64,000 nt of DNA, from NCBI GenBank assembly GCA_003255065.1, contig QAOA01007546.1, positions 144,334-208,333 of the forward strand. The letters are read 5' to 3'. The translations under genes and the position numbers were made by a program. Of the stretch, positions 46,034 to 57,510 are shown in pieces; position 1 is the stretch's first letter, and each line of letters starts with the position of its first letter. The notes under the pieces are model-generated. The model was not told the DNA's origin. It worked only from the letters and a program-made list of their open reading frames with translations, and made no database searches. The DNA is from Cercis canadensis. Lineage: Eukaryota; Streptophyta; Magnoliopsida; Fabales; Fabaceae.

Positions 46034-46873
46034 ATGGAAGGAGAAATTGAGAGCTTAATCAATGTATGGTTCTCAGTGATAGCCTATATATGTTACAGCT
46101 ATTTCATATCCTCAAGGGTATCTAAAGGTAAGCTCAGGTTCCTCACCCTATCCCAATCTTCTACCTCTTCACTATCCTTCCTTTGTCCCTCTCCTCTGTC
46201 CTTCCAATAGGCATCACTACCTTCTTTCTCACTTGGCTCACAAATTTCAAGCTCCTATTATTCACTTTTGATTTGGGTCCTCTCTCACCCAATCCTCCAA
46301 AGTCCCTTCCCCTCTTCATCTCAATTGCTTGCTTCCCAATCAAAATCAAGCTAAAAGAAACAAATCCATCTAACCAAAACCTTCAAAATCCCCCAAAATT
46401 GCATCTAAATTTACCCACCAAAGTTTTCATTTTTGCTTTGCTATTGGTAGGCCTAAATGGCCATAAAGAAAAGCTCCACCCAAAGGCTATTCTAGGCCTC
46501 TATTGTTGCTTGGTATACTTATTTGTGGATATAGTTATGGGACTCCGCAATTTTATGGTAAAAGCTATATTGAGGATTGAGCTAGAATTGCCCTCTAATG
46601 AGCCTTATCTCTCTAGATCATTGCAAGATTTCTGGGGAAGGAGGTGGAACCTCATGCAGCAAATATCCTGCGCCACACCAGATACTAACCCGTGAGATGG
46701 TGTTTGAACCCTTCTTGGGCCCGCAATGGGCCTCACTTCCTGGTGTCATTGCAACTTTTCTAGTATTTGGGCTTATGCATGAGCTACTATTCTACTATGT
46801 CACACGTGCGTCCCCACATGGGAGGTCACGTGGTTCTTCGTGCTGCATGGAGCGTGTTTGATTGTGGAGTTTA

Positions 46874-47822
46874 GGTGGTGTTTGGTACCAGCTATGTTTT
46901 GAGATTCTTGGGAAAGTAAGGTGGGAATAAAGGTTTCCTATGTTTGGTACAAGAGCTAAAGAATTATTCTCAGTAATGAAAATTTGTTCACAAGATGGGA
47001 ATAAAATTTTTCCACCGCAAGAGGTGGGAATAAAACTTTCTTGGGAATGAAAAAAATTTCTTCCTTCTTTGCCCTTCTTCATTCACGCTCACTCTTCCCT
47101 CGCTTTGCTTCTCTGTTCGTTGCTTCACCAACACATTGATAGGTCCATGCGAACCATTCACTCCAATTTCTTTCAAGATGACCATAGCTGCTCCTTCATT
47201 GCATCCACCACAGAAAAATCTGCATGCGTTTCCGAAAACTTGACCGATTCGGTCATTGATATAAGGCTCGGTGAACTCGCATTGAAGAACAGCAAAACTC
47301 CCAAGTCGTCTTCTACGGAGGAGGAGTTGCTTGATCTTTCTCAAGCTTTCAGTGACTTCTCGGCTTGTAGCAGCGATATTTCAAGGGAGTTGCAGAGGCT
47401 GGCGACTTTGCCTTCATCGAAAAATCAAGCTCTGATGGAGCAATGAAGCCCCTTGTGGAGCTGGTGGCAGAGCAAGGGAGATGTGTATGGCTAAAAAGGC
47501 AATGGTGGTGCTTAATAGCTTGGCGGGGATTCGGGAAGGGAAGGATGCAATTGTGGAAGAAGGTGGAATAGCTGCTCTTGTGGAAGCAATTGAAGACGGG
47601 TCAGTGAAGGGGAAGGAATTTAAGGGTATTTTTGGAAAAATTAATTATATTCATGGGAATGGACTAATTGAACCAAATATGGGAATGATATTATTCCTAA
47701 GAAAGTTAAGTGATAACCAAACATGGGAATGTCAACTTTCTTAGTAATCTCATTCCTAGGAATAAGATTCCCAAGAAAGTAAGGATTCCCAGGAAAAAAG
47801 AGAGCTGGTACCAAACACCACC
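46874..47822 (+). mobile_element. Pack-type PIF/Harbinger element (949 bp) carrying U-box/ARM gene pieces
   Basis: Perfect 20-bp inverted ends GGTGGTGTTTGGTACCAGCT and a TTA target duplication (46871-46873; 47823-47825), the Harbinger signature. Subterminal parts share GGGAATAA/TTATTCC and CTTTCTTGGGAA words in inverted orientation. The middle (about 47126-47624) is not transposon sequence but two joined parts of a U-box/ARM-repeat gene. No transposase is encoded. Removing the element and one TTA rejoins the wax-synthase frame (VEF then RIKQAL). Confidence 0.92.
47126..47624 (+). pseudogene. Captured U-box/ARM-repeat (PUB4-like) gene fragments
   Basis: Fragment 1 (about 47126-47435) reads HQHIDRSMRTIHSNFFQDD, then SACVSENLTDSVID, IRLGELALKNSK and QAFSDFSACSSDISRELQRL, the N-terminal region of U-box domain-containing protein 4-like ARM proteins. 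Fragment 2 (about 47436-47624) reads GAMKPLVELVAEQG, then after a frame change KAMVVLNSLAGIREGKDAIV and EEGGIAALVEAIEDGSVKGK, a distal ARM repeat of the same family. The ARM repeats in between are missing, so the two parts were joined on or after capture. An intact frame covers 47069-47446. Translation is unproven. Confidence 0.85.
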
Positions 47823-48023
47823 TTAGGATAAAACAAGCGTTAAGCTTAAGCCAGAATTGGAGGTTACATTGGGTCGTGTCTGGATCCATAACGGTTGGGT
47901 TTGTGGTAGCCACAGCTTCTTTGCTCTTTTTTTCCACCGTTGATGAGAAATGGCGCAGATGAGAGGGCCATAAAGGAGTTCAAGAATTTGGTGAATTGTG
48001 TAATGGGTAAAAATGAGTTGTAA

Positions 48024-49908
48024 TGGAACCTGAAAATAAATAAAACTAAAAGGGTAGACAAAGCAATGGCATACCACTGCTTGGTTAAAGAAACTCTAAT
48101 AGCATATCAAGAGCTTATTCAACCCAAAAACATAAATTTTTAAGTAAAAGTTCATGAATAATTTTATATCTAATATATTCAAACCCAAACCTCTTACAAA
48201 TTACACAAAACATTAATTCATCACTAGATCACACATTAGGTTATTGTCTATGCTTTTTACATTCAAGTTCTTTTCCTTTACGTTCGTAAGTTTTCAGTTT
48301 CCTTAGTTTGATTATTTATTTTTATTAATATACGTCATTGCAAGTTGTTTTAAATAAGTTTTTTTTTCTTAACGATTTTATGTACAAAAAAATATTTGAA
48401 AAGACACTTTAAGCACGATATACGTCATTGCAAGTTGTTTTAAATATTTTCTTAACGATTTTATGTACAAAAAAATATTTGAAAAGACACTTTAAGCACG
48501 CCCTCCAAAATGCCAATGCGTTATATATATTGCATATTATAATGTAAAATTCAAAGGAAGAATTAGTGGGAAGCAGAGATGCATGGTTAAAAATTATGGC
48601 TAAAATTTATTGGTGATCTTTCTATAATTGTGGTTATTTGAAATGAGTAATAACTCTTTGGCACTCTTATAGCTAGGCTTACAAAATTTTATTAAGTATT
48701 CTGTACATTTCTTTCTAAATACCCTTTTTTTTTGAATTTTTTTAAACACTACCTGTTTAGTCTAGTGGAAGTGAGTTTTGGTATCAAAAAAAAAATTTCT
48801 AAATACTTTAACAATGCAGTTAATTTACTTTTGATCAGCCCTCCTTAAATCTATTACCAAATAAAATTGAAATCATTGATCTAAACTAGAAAATGTACCA
48901 ATAAGTCTCTAAATATGATCTAATGATGAAGACTTTAGGAAATTTGTAAAAAGTATTAGTTTCAAATCTTTACGTCACGAACTAACCAATAAAAGGATAT
49001 AGTACTTATTTAAAGAAAGACCTCGATAAATAGTTCAAATGGCCATGTATCTAACCTTAAGATTGGAGGGTTCTCATGACTTGAGTTCAAATCCTACTCA
49101 AATGTCTATACTTTCTCATTGTAAATAGTTTCCTAAAAGATATGTAAATAGTCTTTACGATGGAAATCAAGTTGTAACACACACACACACATATATATAT
49201 ATAGTCTTTATGGTGGAAGTCAAGTTTTAATTTGACAAAACCTGAAAATCTAATATACCCTCATTCTTTATAATTATAGGATATATATTGTGTCATTTCT
49301 ATTCAAGAATCGATGAATAATCTATATTTCTAAAATAATATCTGTACAGAATATTCTTAGTTATTTGGTTAATTAGTTTGTACAGCTTATTTATGACTAG
49401 AGTGATTAGTTAGACAAATGTAGTATAGTTAATCTTAGTCCAATCTGTTAATCATAGTTAGCTGTTGTGATTAGATTCTATTATTAGTTAGTTAGTAAAT
49501 GCTGAGTTGTGATCCCTACGTGGCACTTTATTCTTTTGTATATATAACACATTGTGTGCACTGTACAAAGTATGTGAATGAAATATGGATTTTATGCATG
49601 AGTATCAGGTCTTATGGATGCACTGTCATAGACTTTGAATTTGGTATGGGTTATTCTCATATGATTTCAATTTGTTGAAGCTGTCACTGTTTCTAATCGT
49701 GGTAGTCTCTTCATGTTTAATTGTTAATATGGTTGAATGTTGTCCCAGTGATCATGAGTTGTGTGGCATCAAAATTTTTACGATATGATTGTGCCTTTGA
49801 TTATGTTTATACTCTTTGAAGTTATGTGTTTGGACCTATCATGGTGAGTTTATATGCATTTGAAGTACCAATCATGAAACTCTTGTTGTTTACTAGGATG
49901 TGCCAATT
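48024..49908. other. Non-coding interval
   Basis: AT-rich. It contains a tandem duplication (48328-48500), a SINE-like stretch with box B-like GAGTTCAAATCC (about 49086), a (CA)n(TA)n tract (49178-49202), and at about 49330-49590 a stretch resembling a Copia solo LTR (TGTACAGAAT..., GTATATATAA). No gene. Confidence 0.6.
48328..48500. repeat. Tandem duplication, ~90 and ~83 bp
   Basis: Two adjacent copies starting ATATACGTCATTGCAAGTTG and ending ACACTTTAAGCACG (48328-48417, 48418-48500). They differ mainly by a short T-rich insertion in the first copy. Confidence 0.92.
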
Positions 49909-51890
49909 TGTGATTATACCTTGTTTTCATGGCATCCGATTGGAATCTTTGCCTTATTTTTGGTTATATCATATCATATGGTTGCTGCCTTGGTGCTTTC
50001 TAGCTAGTCTTTATGCTGCTAAGGTTTTACGTCTTTGGCAAGTCACTTGGATGTCTTCATTTTCGGGTCTACCAGTTAGTACAGGCAGCTTTCGGTTTTC
50101 TTTTTTTAGACAGAGTATCAGGGCTCCAAATTAAGTGATGTTGGTCTCGTTAGAACCGTAAGATGTATGGCTTTAATGCATACAATTTTTAGATTTTTTT
50201 TCATTTCTAGTTTACTATACCAGTTTTGGTTTGAACGTAGCTGCTCAATGTTGCACTGACACGGATGCCCTGTCTCTGGCAGTGTTTGGTCTTTTATTTC
50301 TTTCTGAAGTTGTACAGTTCCGAATTACATGGTTCTTGTCTCTTTAGAATCATAAGATGCATATTTTCAATGTGTGAGATTTTCATATTCTTTGTATGTC
50401 TAGTTTACTATCAGTTTCGTTTTGAACATAGCTGCTCAATGTTGCATTGACACTGATGCTCTGTCTCTGGCAATGTTCGATCTTTTATTACTTTCTATAG
50501 TTGTACAGCTTTGAATTGCATGGTTCTTGTCTCTTTAGAACCATAATATGCATGCTTTCAAGGTATACAATTTTTAAATTTTTTTCATATCTAATTTATT
50601 ACCAATTTTGGTTTGAACATAGCGGCTCAATGTTGCACTGACACTGATGCCCTATCTTTGGCAGTGTTCATTCTTTTATTTCTTTTTGAAGTTGTACAGC
50701 TCCGGATCAAGTGATTTTAGTCTTATTAAAACCGTAGGATGTGTGGTTTCAATGTATCTAATTTTTAGAATTTTTACATGTCTAGTTCACTCTCAGTTTC
50801 AGCTCGAGCATAACTGTTTAAAATGACTTATGAATATGTGAATTCTTTGGACTTCTCTTGATTTTGTCTCTTGATAAGGATGGTGGTTTTGGGCATGTTT
50901 GTTGTCTGTCCTAGTATATTATGCCTTATTTTTGGGTGTTTTTTTACCTATATGTTTAGCTATCATTCTTATGTATGATGAATTCTTTTTTCTATTCTGA
51001 GGGCTGTTTAGGGTTTGTTTGTGCATTTTTTGGTTAATTTTGTGTTATTCTTTTTTAGGCATGTGGAGATTAAATGTGTAGGTTACTTAGACAGATTTTT
51101 TTTAAGTCTTGTCTAACCTGTGTTTTGGTGTATTCATGAGCATCCTCGAATACAACTCACAGTAATTATGAGTATGAGCAAATCGGAAAGCTCAATCGAA
51201 AGATACCTAGCCGCAAGCTTGAAGCAAGAATTTTGTTTTATTTATCTCTTTTTTTTTATTTTGTTATGTAAATTAAGATTTCTCAATACCTAGATTTTGA
51301 GACAAGTGTTGTAATATTTAAAATCATGCATTTGCACTACATATAAAAAATAACACATGTGCCGCGTAGTATCTATATGCCCCTTCATTTATCATAGAAG
51401 GATAGAACGAGTCAGTCCTATATGAGATGCCTTTCTCTATCCGATCTAGGTGAAGGTAGCGCCACCCTGGACGATCGCTTCATGTGATAAAGGGGTGGAA
51501 AGATTTAGGTCTCAGTAGAAAATTCATGCATTGCATGTTTAATTTCTTTGTTTTTATTTTTATCAGATATTCTTGTAATAATTCACTATTTTTGGGTAAA
51601 TAAAATATACTTTTTTGGTCATATCTTGTTTGCACAACTAATTTAGGGTAAATGTCTCTAGACAGATGCTATGGGGTGCCTAACACCTTCTCCACACATA
51701 AACAGACTCCCGAGCTCTCTCTGGTTCACAGACCATTGTTTTCTTTTATTATTAAAAAAAAAAAAGTTTTCCAATTGTTCCCCATTTTTCTAATACAATT
51801 GGTGGCCACTCCAAAAAAAAATTCGACAACTAGTCTTTTTCTTTAAAGTTTGTCATCCGTATCGTAGTGACATTCGAATACATTGTAACA
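49909..51890 (+). repeat. 5' LTR (~1.98 kb) with 191-bp internal tandem repeats
   Basis: Matches 56001-57510. Contains about four 191-bp units: the word CTGCTCAATG or a variant recurs at 50241, 50432, 50623 and 50814. Each unit also carries a variant of 'GTCTCTTTAGAACCATAAGATGC'. Confidence 0.88.
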
Positions 51891-51892
51891 GT

Positions 51893-51911
51893 TTGGCAAC
51901 TCCACTGGGGA
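51893..51911 (+). other. Primer-binding site of the Tat/Ogre-like element
   Basis: TTGGCAACTCCACTGGGGA, two to three bases after the LTR end. Close to the TGGCGACTCCACTGGGGA form reported for Ogre-type elements. Confidence 0.75.
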
Positions 51912-52989
51912 TAGTTGAAGAGTCAAGCCCAAAAAATTTGTTGTGCGAACTTAATATGGCATTGTGTATTTTCTTTACCCTTAAATTTGCTTTTATTTTG
52001 TTGTTTCTTCTTTCCTGATTAGTTCTGCTTTTGATTATGTTATTTACTTATTTTTTGCATTTGTAAATAGCTTATTACTGTTGCATATTTGTTGTATTTT
52101 CTTGTAGTTGAGTAGTTTATGGTAGATGGAGGATGATGTTTGTATGCTTCTCTTGCATACACTATGCACTAACACTGTAGCCTTGCACACTACTCATCGG
52201 CTTTGTATCCGGGCCATTTTAAACCTAGAATTAGAAGGGAGCCTAGTGTTATTACCAGGATATTTATCCTTCGGTAGTTTACACGAAAACTTCTGCTTAG
52301 ATTGTGGATCATCTTGCTAATTTGGGTAAGCATAAGGGTTATCCCCTTATGAACTAGGTTAGTAGGGTGTGATCTCCATAATTTTGGTAGGAGCAGTCTG
52401 TAGTACCTTGGACTTTCAGGATATTAGAACCCATCGCCAAACTTTGCACGTAATTTGACAATAGATGTTCGCTTTTATAGAGTAAACCTTGACTACTAGG
52501 TTAGCAATCCTAAGCCTAAGGCCGAATCATTCATAAGACATTGGGGGAGCATTTCTTTTTATTATTTTTCTATTTGGCTTCCTACATTAAAGTAAGAGGT
52601 ATGAGGCCTCACTTCAATTTCAAACAAACCAAGTGTCCATTTTTCATTTTTTCATTTACATTTTTACCTTTCTATTTTCCAAATAAAGAAGAGAAGGTGG
52701 AAGCCTTATTTTTTTTCTTTTTTAATTTGCCATGTCAAAGCCAATCATATGTATTTGCGCATCATTTCAACCCATGTGCATTATTTTTTAAATAAAGGTC
52801 ATTAGCTTTATTCATTCGTCAATAAGGAAAAAGTCACGTTTTTTATATTTTTTTTTTCTCGTCAAAACACAATTCTAAAAACAGCATAAGTATTGAAAAA
52901 AAAAAATCAAAAGTCATGCATTTTTCTTGCCCATTCTCTAAATCTCATTTCTTTTCACATTCATTCTTTGTAGTTCTCATTGAAAAGTT

Positions 52990-54847
52990 TTGAATATAGC
53001 TCGCTCTAAGAAAAATAAGCTCAATCAAAAGTACTCCAATAAGAGGTCAATTGTACTCAGGTCGAGAACAATGGCAATCATGGAACCTGAGAATTTAGAG
53101 CAAGATAAAGACTTAAGGGTTGAAATAGCAAAAGTGAAAGCTCAATTAAGTCAATTGCTACAAGCATTTAATGAAAATTTGAAGCTGAAGGGAGTGTCTG
53201 AAGGTCCAAGTAATGTTGCAGATTCTCCAACTTCCCAAGTGACTCCTCTTTTGGCATTGCCTTCGAACCTCATAATTTCTTCAACTTCTCTGACTTACCC
53301 TATTTAGGGAATGCCTCTGCATTTGATGATGCCTTCAACTACTCTACCCCATCATATCCCTGGATTGGCTCCAAACTAAGTTTTTCCTCCTATTATACCA
53401 CAATCAAACATCTCATACACTTTACCCCAACCATCTTTGTTTATCTCAATTGAGCCTTCAATTGGGACTTCATTTAATCCAAATAAGAGTCAATGTGCTA
53501 TTTACACATACACATATCCCATCACCCACTACACTTCCCACTTTAACCCTCAAGAACCCCCATTGGCAATCCCCTTGGGAAGGAGAAAGAGGAGCAAAAA
53601 AAAGAGGAGATGAGAGTTGAGCTTATGGAGAAAAGACAATACTTATTAGAGGAACAACTGCGTTCCATGCAAGGTGTGGGGTTATATGGGTCTGTCGATT
53701 TAGAGCAGTTATGTCTTGTTGTGGATGTCATTATCCCAAATGACTTTAAGATGCCTGATTTAGCAAAGTATGATGGGACTTCTAACCTTTATCTCCATTT
53801 GCTAGCTTACTGCACTAAGATGTCTGTATGGTCTAGAGATGAGAAATTCTTTGTACATTTCTTCTCTAAAAGTTTGCAAAGGCCTGCTTTAGATTGGTAT
53901 CTCCAATTGGATAAGTCTAAGACCTAGAGTTGGAAGGCATTAGCTGAAACTTTTCTGAGGCAATACAAGTCAATAGGGATAATGCATCTACTAGAGAGCA
54001 GCTAAGAAGTATGCAGAAAAGGGCTGGAGAGATCTTCAAAGAATATGCTTAGAAATGACGAGTGTTAGCTGCTCAAGTTCAACCGCCATTAAATGAAACT
54101 GAAATGGTTACTTACTTTTTCAATACCCTAAAGTTACCATATTATGGGATAATGATTGGGAACTTTTCTAATGACTTTGCTGATTTGATTAAGACTAGAA
54201 AGATGATCGAATTAGGGATCAAAGAAGGGAAGCTACAAGTGGCTCATTCTGAAGGAAATAACTTTAACCAAAAGAAAGGAGGTTTTCAAAAGAAAAAGGA
54301 ATGTGAGGTGAATTGGATCCAAGCACCAAGGGCATTACCATATATCCACCCATGAGGTCCATATTACTCTCCAATGCCCACTTACCTTCATCCCTACCAA
54401 GTCAATGCAATCCTACCATTATTTTCACAACACCCACAAAATCCTCTACAAGCCTATCCTTTTTATCAAACCCCGGCTCAAGGATATCTTGCTCCACGAG
54501 CAACTTTTGCAAGGCCCGATCATGGTCAACCAAGGCCTCTTAGAAATCAAGAACCCTTTCCTAATCTTCCCATAACCAAAGCTGAGTTATTCAAACAACT
54601 ATGTGATGCTTATGTGTTAGCCCCTCAGCCTACTACTCTCCTCCAATCTCCTTTTCCTCACTGGTACAATCCAAACCTGAGGTGTGAATATCATAGGGGA
54701 GCCATTGGGCATTCAATTGAGGATTGCCCTGCTTTTAAGAGTAACGTGATGTACTTAATCAAGCAAAGTGTGATCAAAGTTGAGGAAATTGTGGCTGCGC
54801 CTAAAGTAGCTACAAACCCATTGTCAAATCATAGGGCTCAAGGTTGA
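52990..54847 (+). pseudogene. Gag of the Tat/Ogre-like element, decayed
   Basis: Would form the virus-like particle of the retrotransposon. The N-terminal part has a coiled-coil-like stretch (LRVEIAKVKAQLSQLLQAF). The capsid-type core begins FKMPDLAKYDGTSNLYLHL (53742 on), with FFSKSLQRPALDWYLQLD, then LAAQVQPPLNETEMVTYFFN (54065 on) and FADLIKTRKMIELGIKEGK. Near the C-terminus comes CEYHRGAIGHSIEDCPAFK (54686-54742), the group's Cys/His block. Stops lie at about 53305, 53377, 53925, 54050 and 54353 and frames change at least twice. The frame ends at 54845-54847 and no protease follows. Confidence 0.88.
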
Positions 54848-56000
54848 GAAGATCTTAGTGGAGGTTGAATGTTGATTCAGGAAGGATGTTAATCGAGTTT
54901 GCTTTTATGTTGTTTTAAGTAATTTCTCTTGATGTTCATTGTTTGTCTTATCATCTTTCTCTTTTTAGCCAAAGTTTAAGGCTAATAGAGTTTACTTAGT
55001 GTTTGACCTTATGTTATTTTTTTTTAATTAATGAGATGATCATTGCATTTTCTTTTATTGCATTCCTTATTCTTGCTCTTGTTCTTTTGAAATAATTCAA
55101 AAAAAAAATAAAAAGAGTCCATGAATCTCCCTTTTGAGAAATTGTGATTGACACAAAGATGATAAATTTAAGAGTGATGCAAATTCAAGACCCCATAAGA
55201 AAAATAGTTTTCAAGCAAATTTTGAACTCCATAGATAAGCTTTTCCAATTATAAGAGGCATTATTTGTTCTCCCAAATATTGAGGAGTGTCCTTAGTTAC
55301 CTCTTTGAGTTTGAAGAAGTAGATCATTTCTTAATCCCCTGATTCATGAACTTCATTAGGAAAGGTAAAACTCTAATAAGCTTTCATGACAATATTCAAA
55401 TGCCAAGAAGGATGATTTTCTTGCTTTTACCTAAACACATCATATCCCTTGTCAAACCACTTTGAACTTTAAATTTTTTCATACCTGATAAGAATCATAC
55501 CCGGGATACAATGAGAATCAACTTGCAAAAGACCTCTTCGAAATCTCCATGGACTTGCCAAAAAAAAATTGAAAATGCAAAAGAGAGAAAAACTCTCTAA
55601 AAGAACTCTTCGAAAGGGAAGAAAACCTTTTTCCAAAAAAGAGACAAATATATATAGAAAAAAAAAAAGAGGAATGAACAAAAATATTCCCTCAAAATAG
55701 TTGAGGAATAAGATAAGTAGTTCATGTGATAAAAATGAAAATTAGAAGACCACAAGTTGTGAAAAGCAAAATTCTTATTGTTATCCTAACATCAAATGTT
55801 TGAGCCTTTATATCTTTTCCTTCATTAGTCATATCTTACATCCCTAAAACGTCATTACAACCCTTGAGCATCCTCTTGGTAAATGAATGTTGGCATAAAA
55901 ACCCATTAGAGTTGGCCATTGAAGAAAAATGGAGAAATAAGGTAAGGGAAGAAATCAAATTTTGAGCCTTTATCCTTTCATTCCAAACAAAAGAAAATTT
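54848..56000. other. Non-coding interior of the Tat/Ogre-like element
   Basis: No pol sequence. A-rich stretches (55097-55111, 55560-55570, 55660-55669) and AAACAAAAGAAAATTT immediately before the 3' LTR, which may be its polypurine tract. Confidence 0.6.
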
Positions 56001-57510
56001 TGTGATTATACCTTGTTTTCATGGCATCAGATTGGAATCTTTGCCCTATTTTTGGTTATATCATATCATATGGTTGCTACCTTGGTGCTTTCTAGCTAGT
56101 CTTTATGCTGCTAAGGTTTTAGGTCTTTGGCAAAGTCACTTAGATGTCTTCATTTTCGGGTCTGTCAGTGAGTACAAGCAGCTTTAATTTTTCTTTTTTT
56201 AGACAGATCTTCAGGGCTCCAAATTAAGTGATGTTTGTCTCATTAGAACCGTAAGATGTGTGGCTTTAATGTATACAATTTTTTAATTTTGTGGATGTCT
56301 AATTCACTACCAGTTTTGGTTTGAACATAGCTGCTCAATGTTGCACTAACACTAATGCCCTGTCTCTGGCAGTGTTTGGTCTTTTATTTCTTTCTGAAGT
56401 TGTGCAGCTCCAAATTACATGGTTCTTATCTCTTTAGAACCATACGATGTATGTTTTAAATGTGTGAAATTTTCAAACTTTTTACATATCTAGTTTACTA
56501 CCAGTTTTATTTTGAACATAGCTGCTCAATGTTGCATTGACACTGATGCTCTGTCTCTGGCGGTGTTTGGTCTTTTATTGCTTTCTGAAGTTGTATAGCT
56601 CCAAATTGCATAGTTCTTGTCTCTTTAGAATCATAAGATGCATGCTTTCAAGGTGTGAAATTTTCATATTCTTTTCATATCTATTTTACTACCAGTTTTG
56701 GTTTGAACATAGCAGCTTAATGTTGCATTGACACTGATGCCCTATCTCTGGCAGTGTTCGGTCTTTTATTTCTTTCTGAAGTTGTACAGCTTTGAATTAA
56801 GTGATTTTGGTCTTATTAAAACTGTAGGATGTGTGGTTTCAATGTATATAATTTTTAGAATTTTTGCATGTCTAGTTCACTCTCAATTTAAAATGACTTA
56901 TGAATATGTGAATTCTTTGGACTTCTCTCGATTTTGTCTCTTGATAAGGATGGTGATTTTGGACATGTTTGATGGTTGTCCTGGTGTATTATGCCTCATT
57001 TTTAGTATTTTTTTCCTATGTGTTTAGCTGTCATTCTTATGTATGATGAATTTTTTTTTCTATTTTGATGGCTGTTTAGGGTTTGTTTGTGCATTTTTTG
57101 GTTAATTTTGTGTTATTTCTTTTGAGACATGTGGAGATTAAATGTGTAGGTCACTTAAACAGATTTTTTTTAAGTCTTGCATAACTTGTGTTTTGGTGTA
57201 TTCATAAGCATCTTCAGATACAACTCATAGTAATTATGAGTATGAGCAAATTGGAATGCTCAATCGAAAGATACTTAGCCGCAAGCTTGAAGCAAGAATT
57301 TTGTTTTATTTATCTCTTTTCTTTATATTTTTTATGTAAATTAAGATTTCTCAGTACTTAGATTTTGAGACAAGTGTTATAATATTTAAAATCATGCATT
57401 TGCACTGCATATAAAAAATAACACATGTGCCGCGTAGTATCCATATGCCCCTTCACTTATCATGGGAGGATAGGGCGAGTCAGTCCTATATGGGATGTCT
57501 TTCTCTATCT
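56001..57510 (+). repeat. 3' LTR, truncated after 1,510 bp
   Basis: Same start as the 5' LTR. The 191-bp units recur with CTGCTCAATG at 56331 and 56522 and a variant at 56713. The fourth unit is shortened relative to the 5' LTR. Similarity ends at 57510, where minus-strand Gypsy sequence begins. Confidence 0.88.

Larger units (their letters stand above)
46034..48023 (+). pseudogene. Wax synthase (MBOAT) copy D, interrupted by a Pack-Harbinger element
   Basis: A more diverged paralogue. Start ATG 46034 (MEGEIESLINVWFSVIAYIC). Frame shifts near 46145, into PIFYLFTILPLSLSSVLPIG, then YLFVDIVMGLRNF, ELPSNEPYLSRSLQDFWGRR and WNLM. It shifts again near 46660, then GPQWASLPGVIATFLVFGLM and the conserved HELLFYYVTRA. 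A third shift near 46813 leads into [19 protein letters not shown]. There a 949-bp element is inserted at TTA. The C-terminus resumes at 47826 (RIKQALSLSQNWRLHWVVSG, then SITVGFVVATASLLFF), shifts once more near 47935 and ends at TAA 48021-48023. Family role as for copy A. Confidence 0.88.
49909..57510 (+). mobile_element. Gypsy (Tat/Ogre-like) LTR retrotransposon with gag only, 3' LTR truncated
   Basis: 5' LTR 49909-51890 (TGTGATTATACC to TGTAACA). A primer-binding site follows, TTGGCAACTCCACTGGGGA (51893-51911), of the kind seen in Ogre-group elements. A decayed gag runs at 52990-54847, then about 1.15 kb of non-coding DNA, then a second LTR beginning with the same TGTGATTATACC at 56001. 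The second LTR matches the first to 57510 (CTTTCTCTATC) and then stops. No protease, RT or integrase is present. The element is therefore a non-autonomous derivative that later lost the end of its 3' LTR. Confidence 0.85.

Noticed and set aside
52126-52795. Open frames in the leader of the Tat/Ogre-like element
   Set aside because: Short, low-complexity, with no similarity to gag or any known protein.
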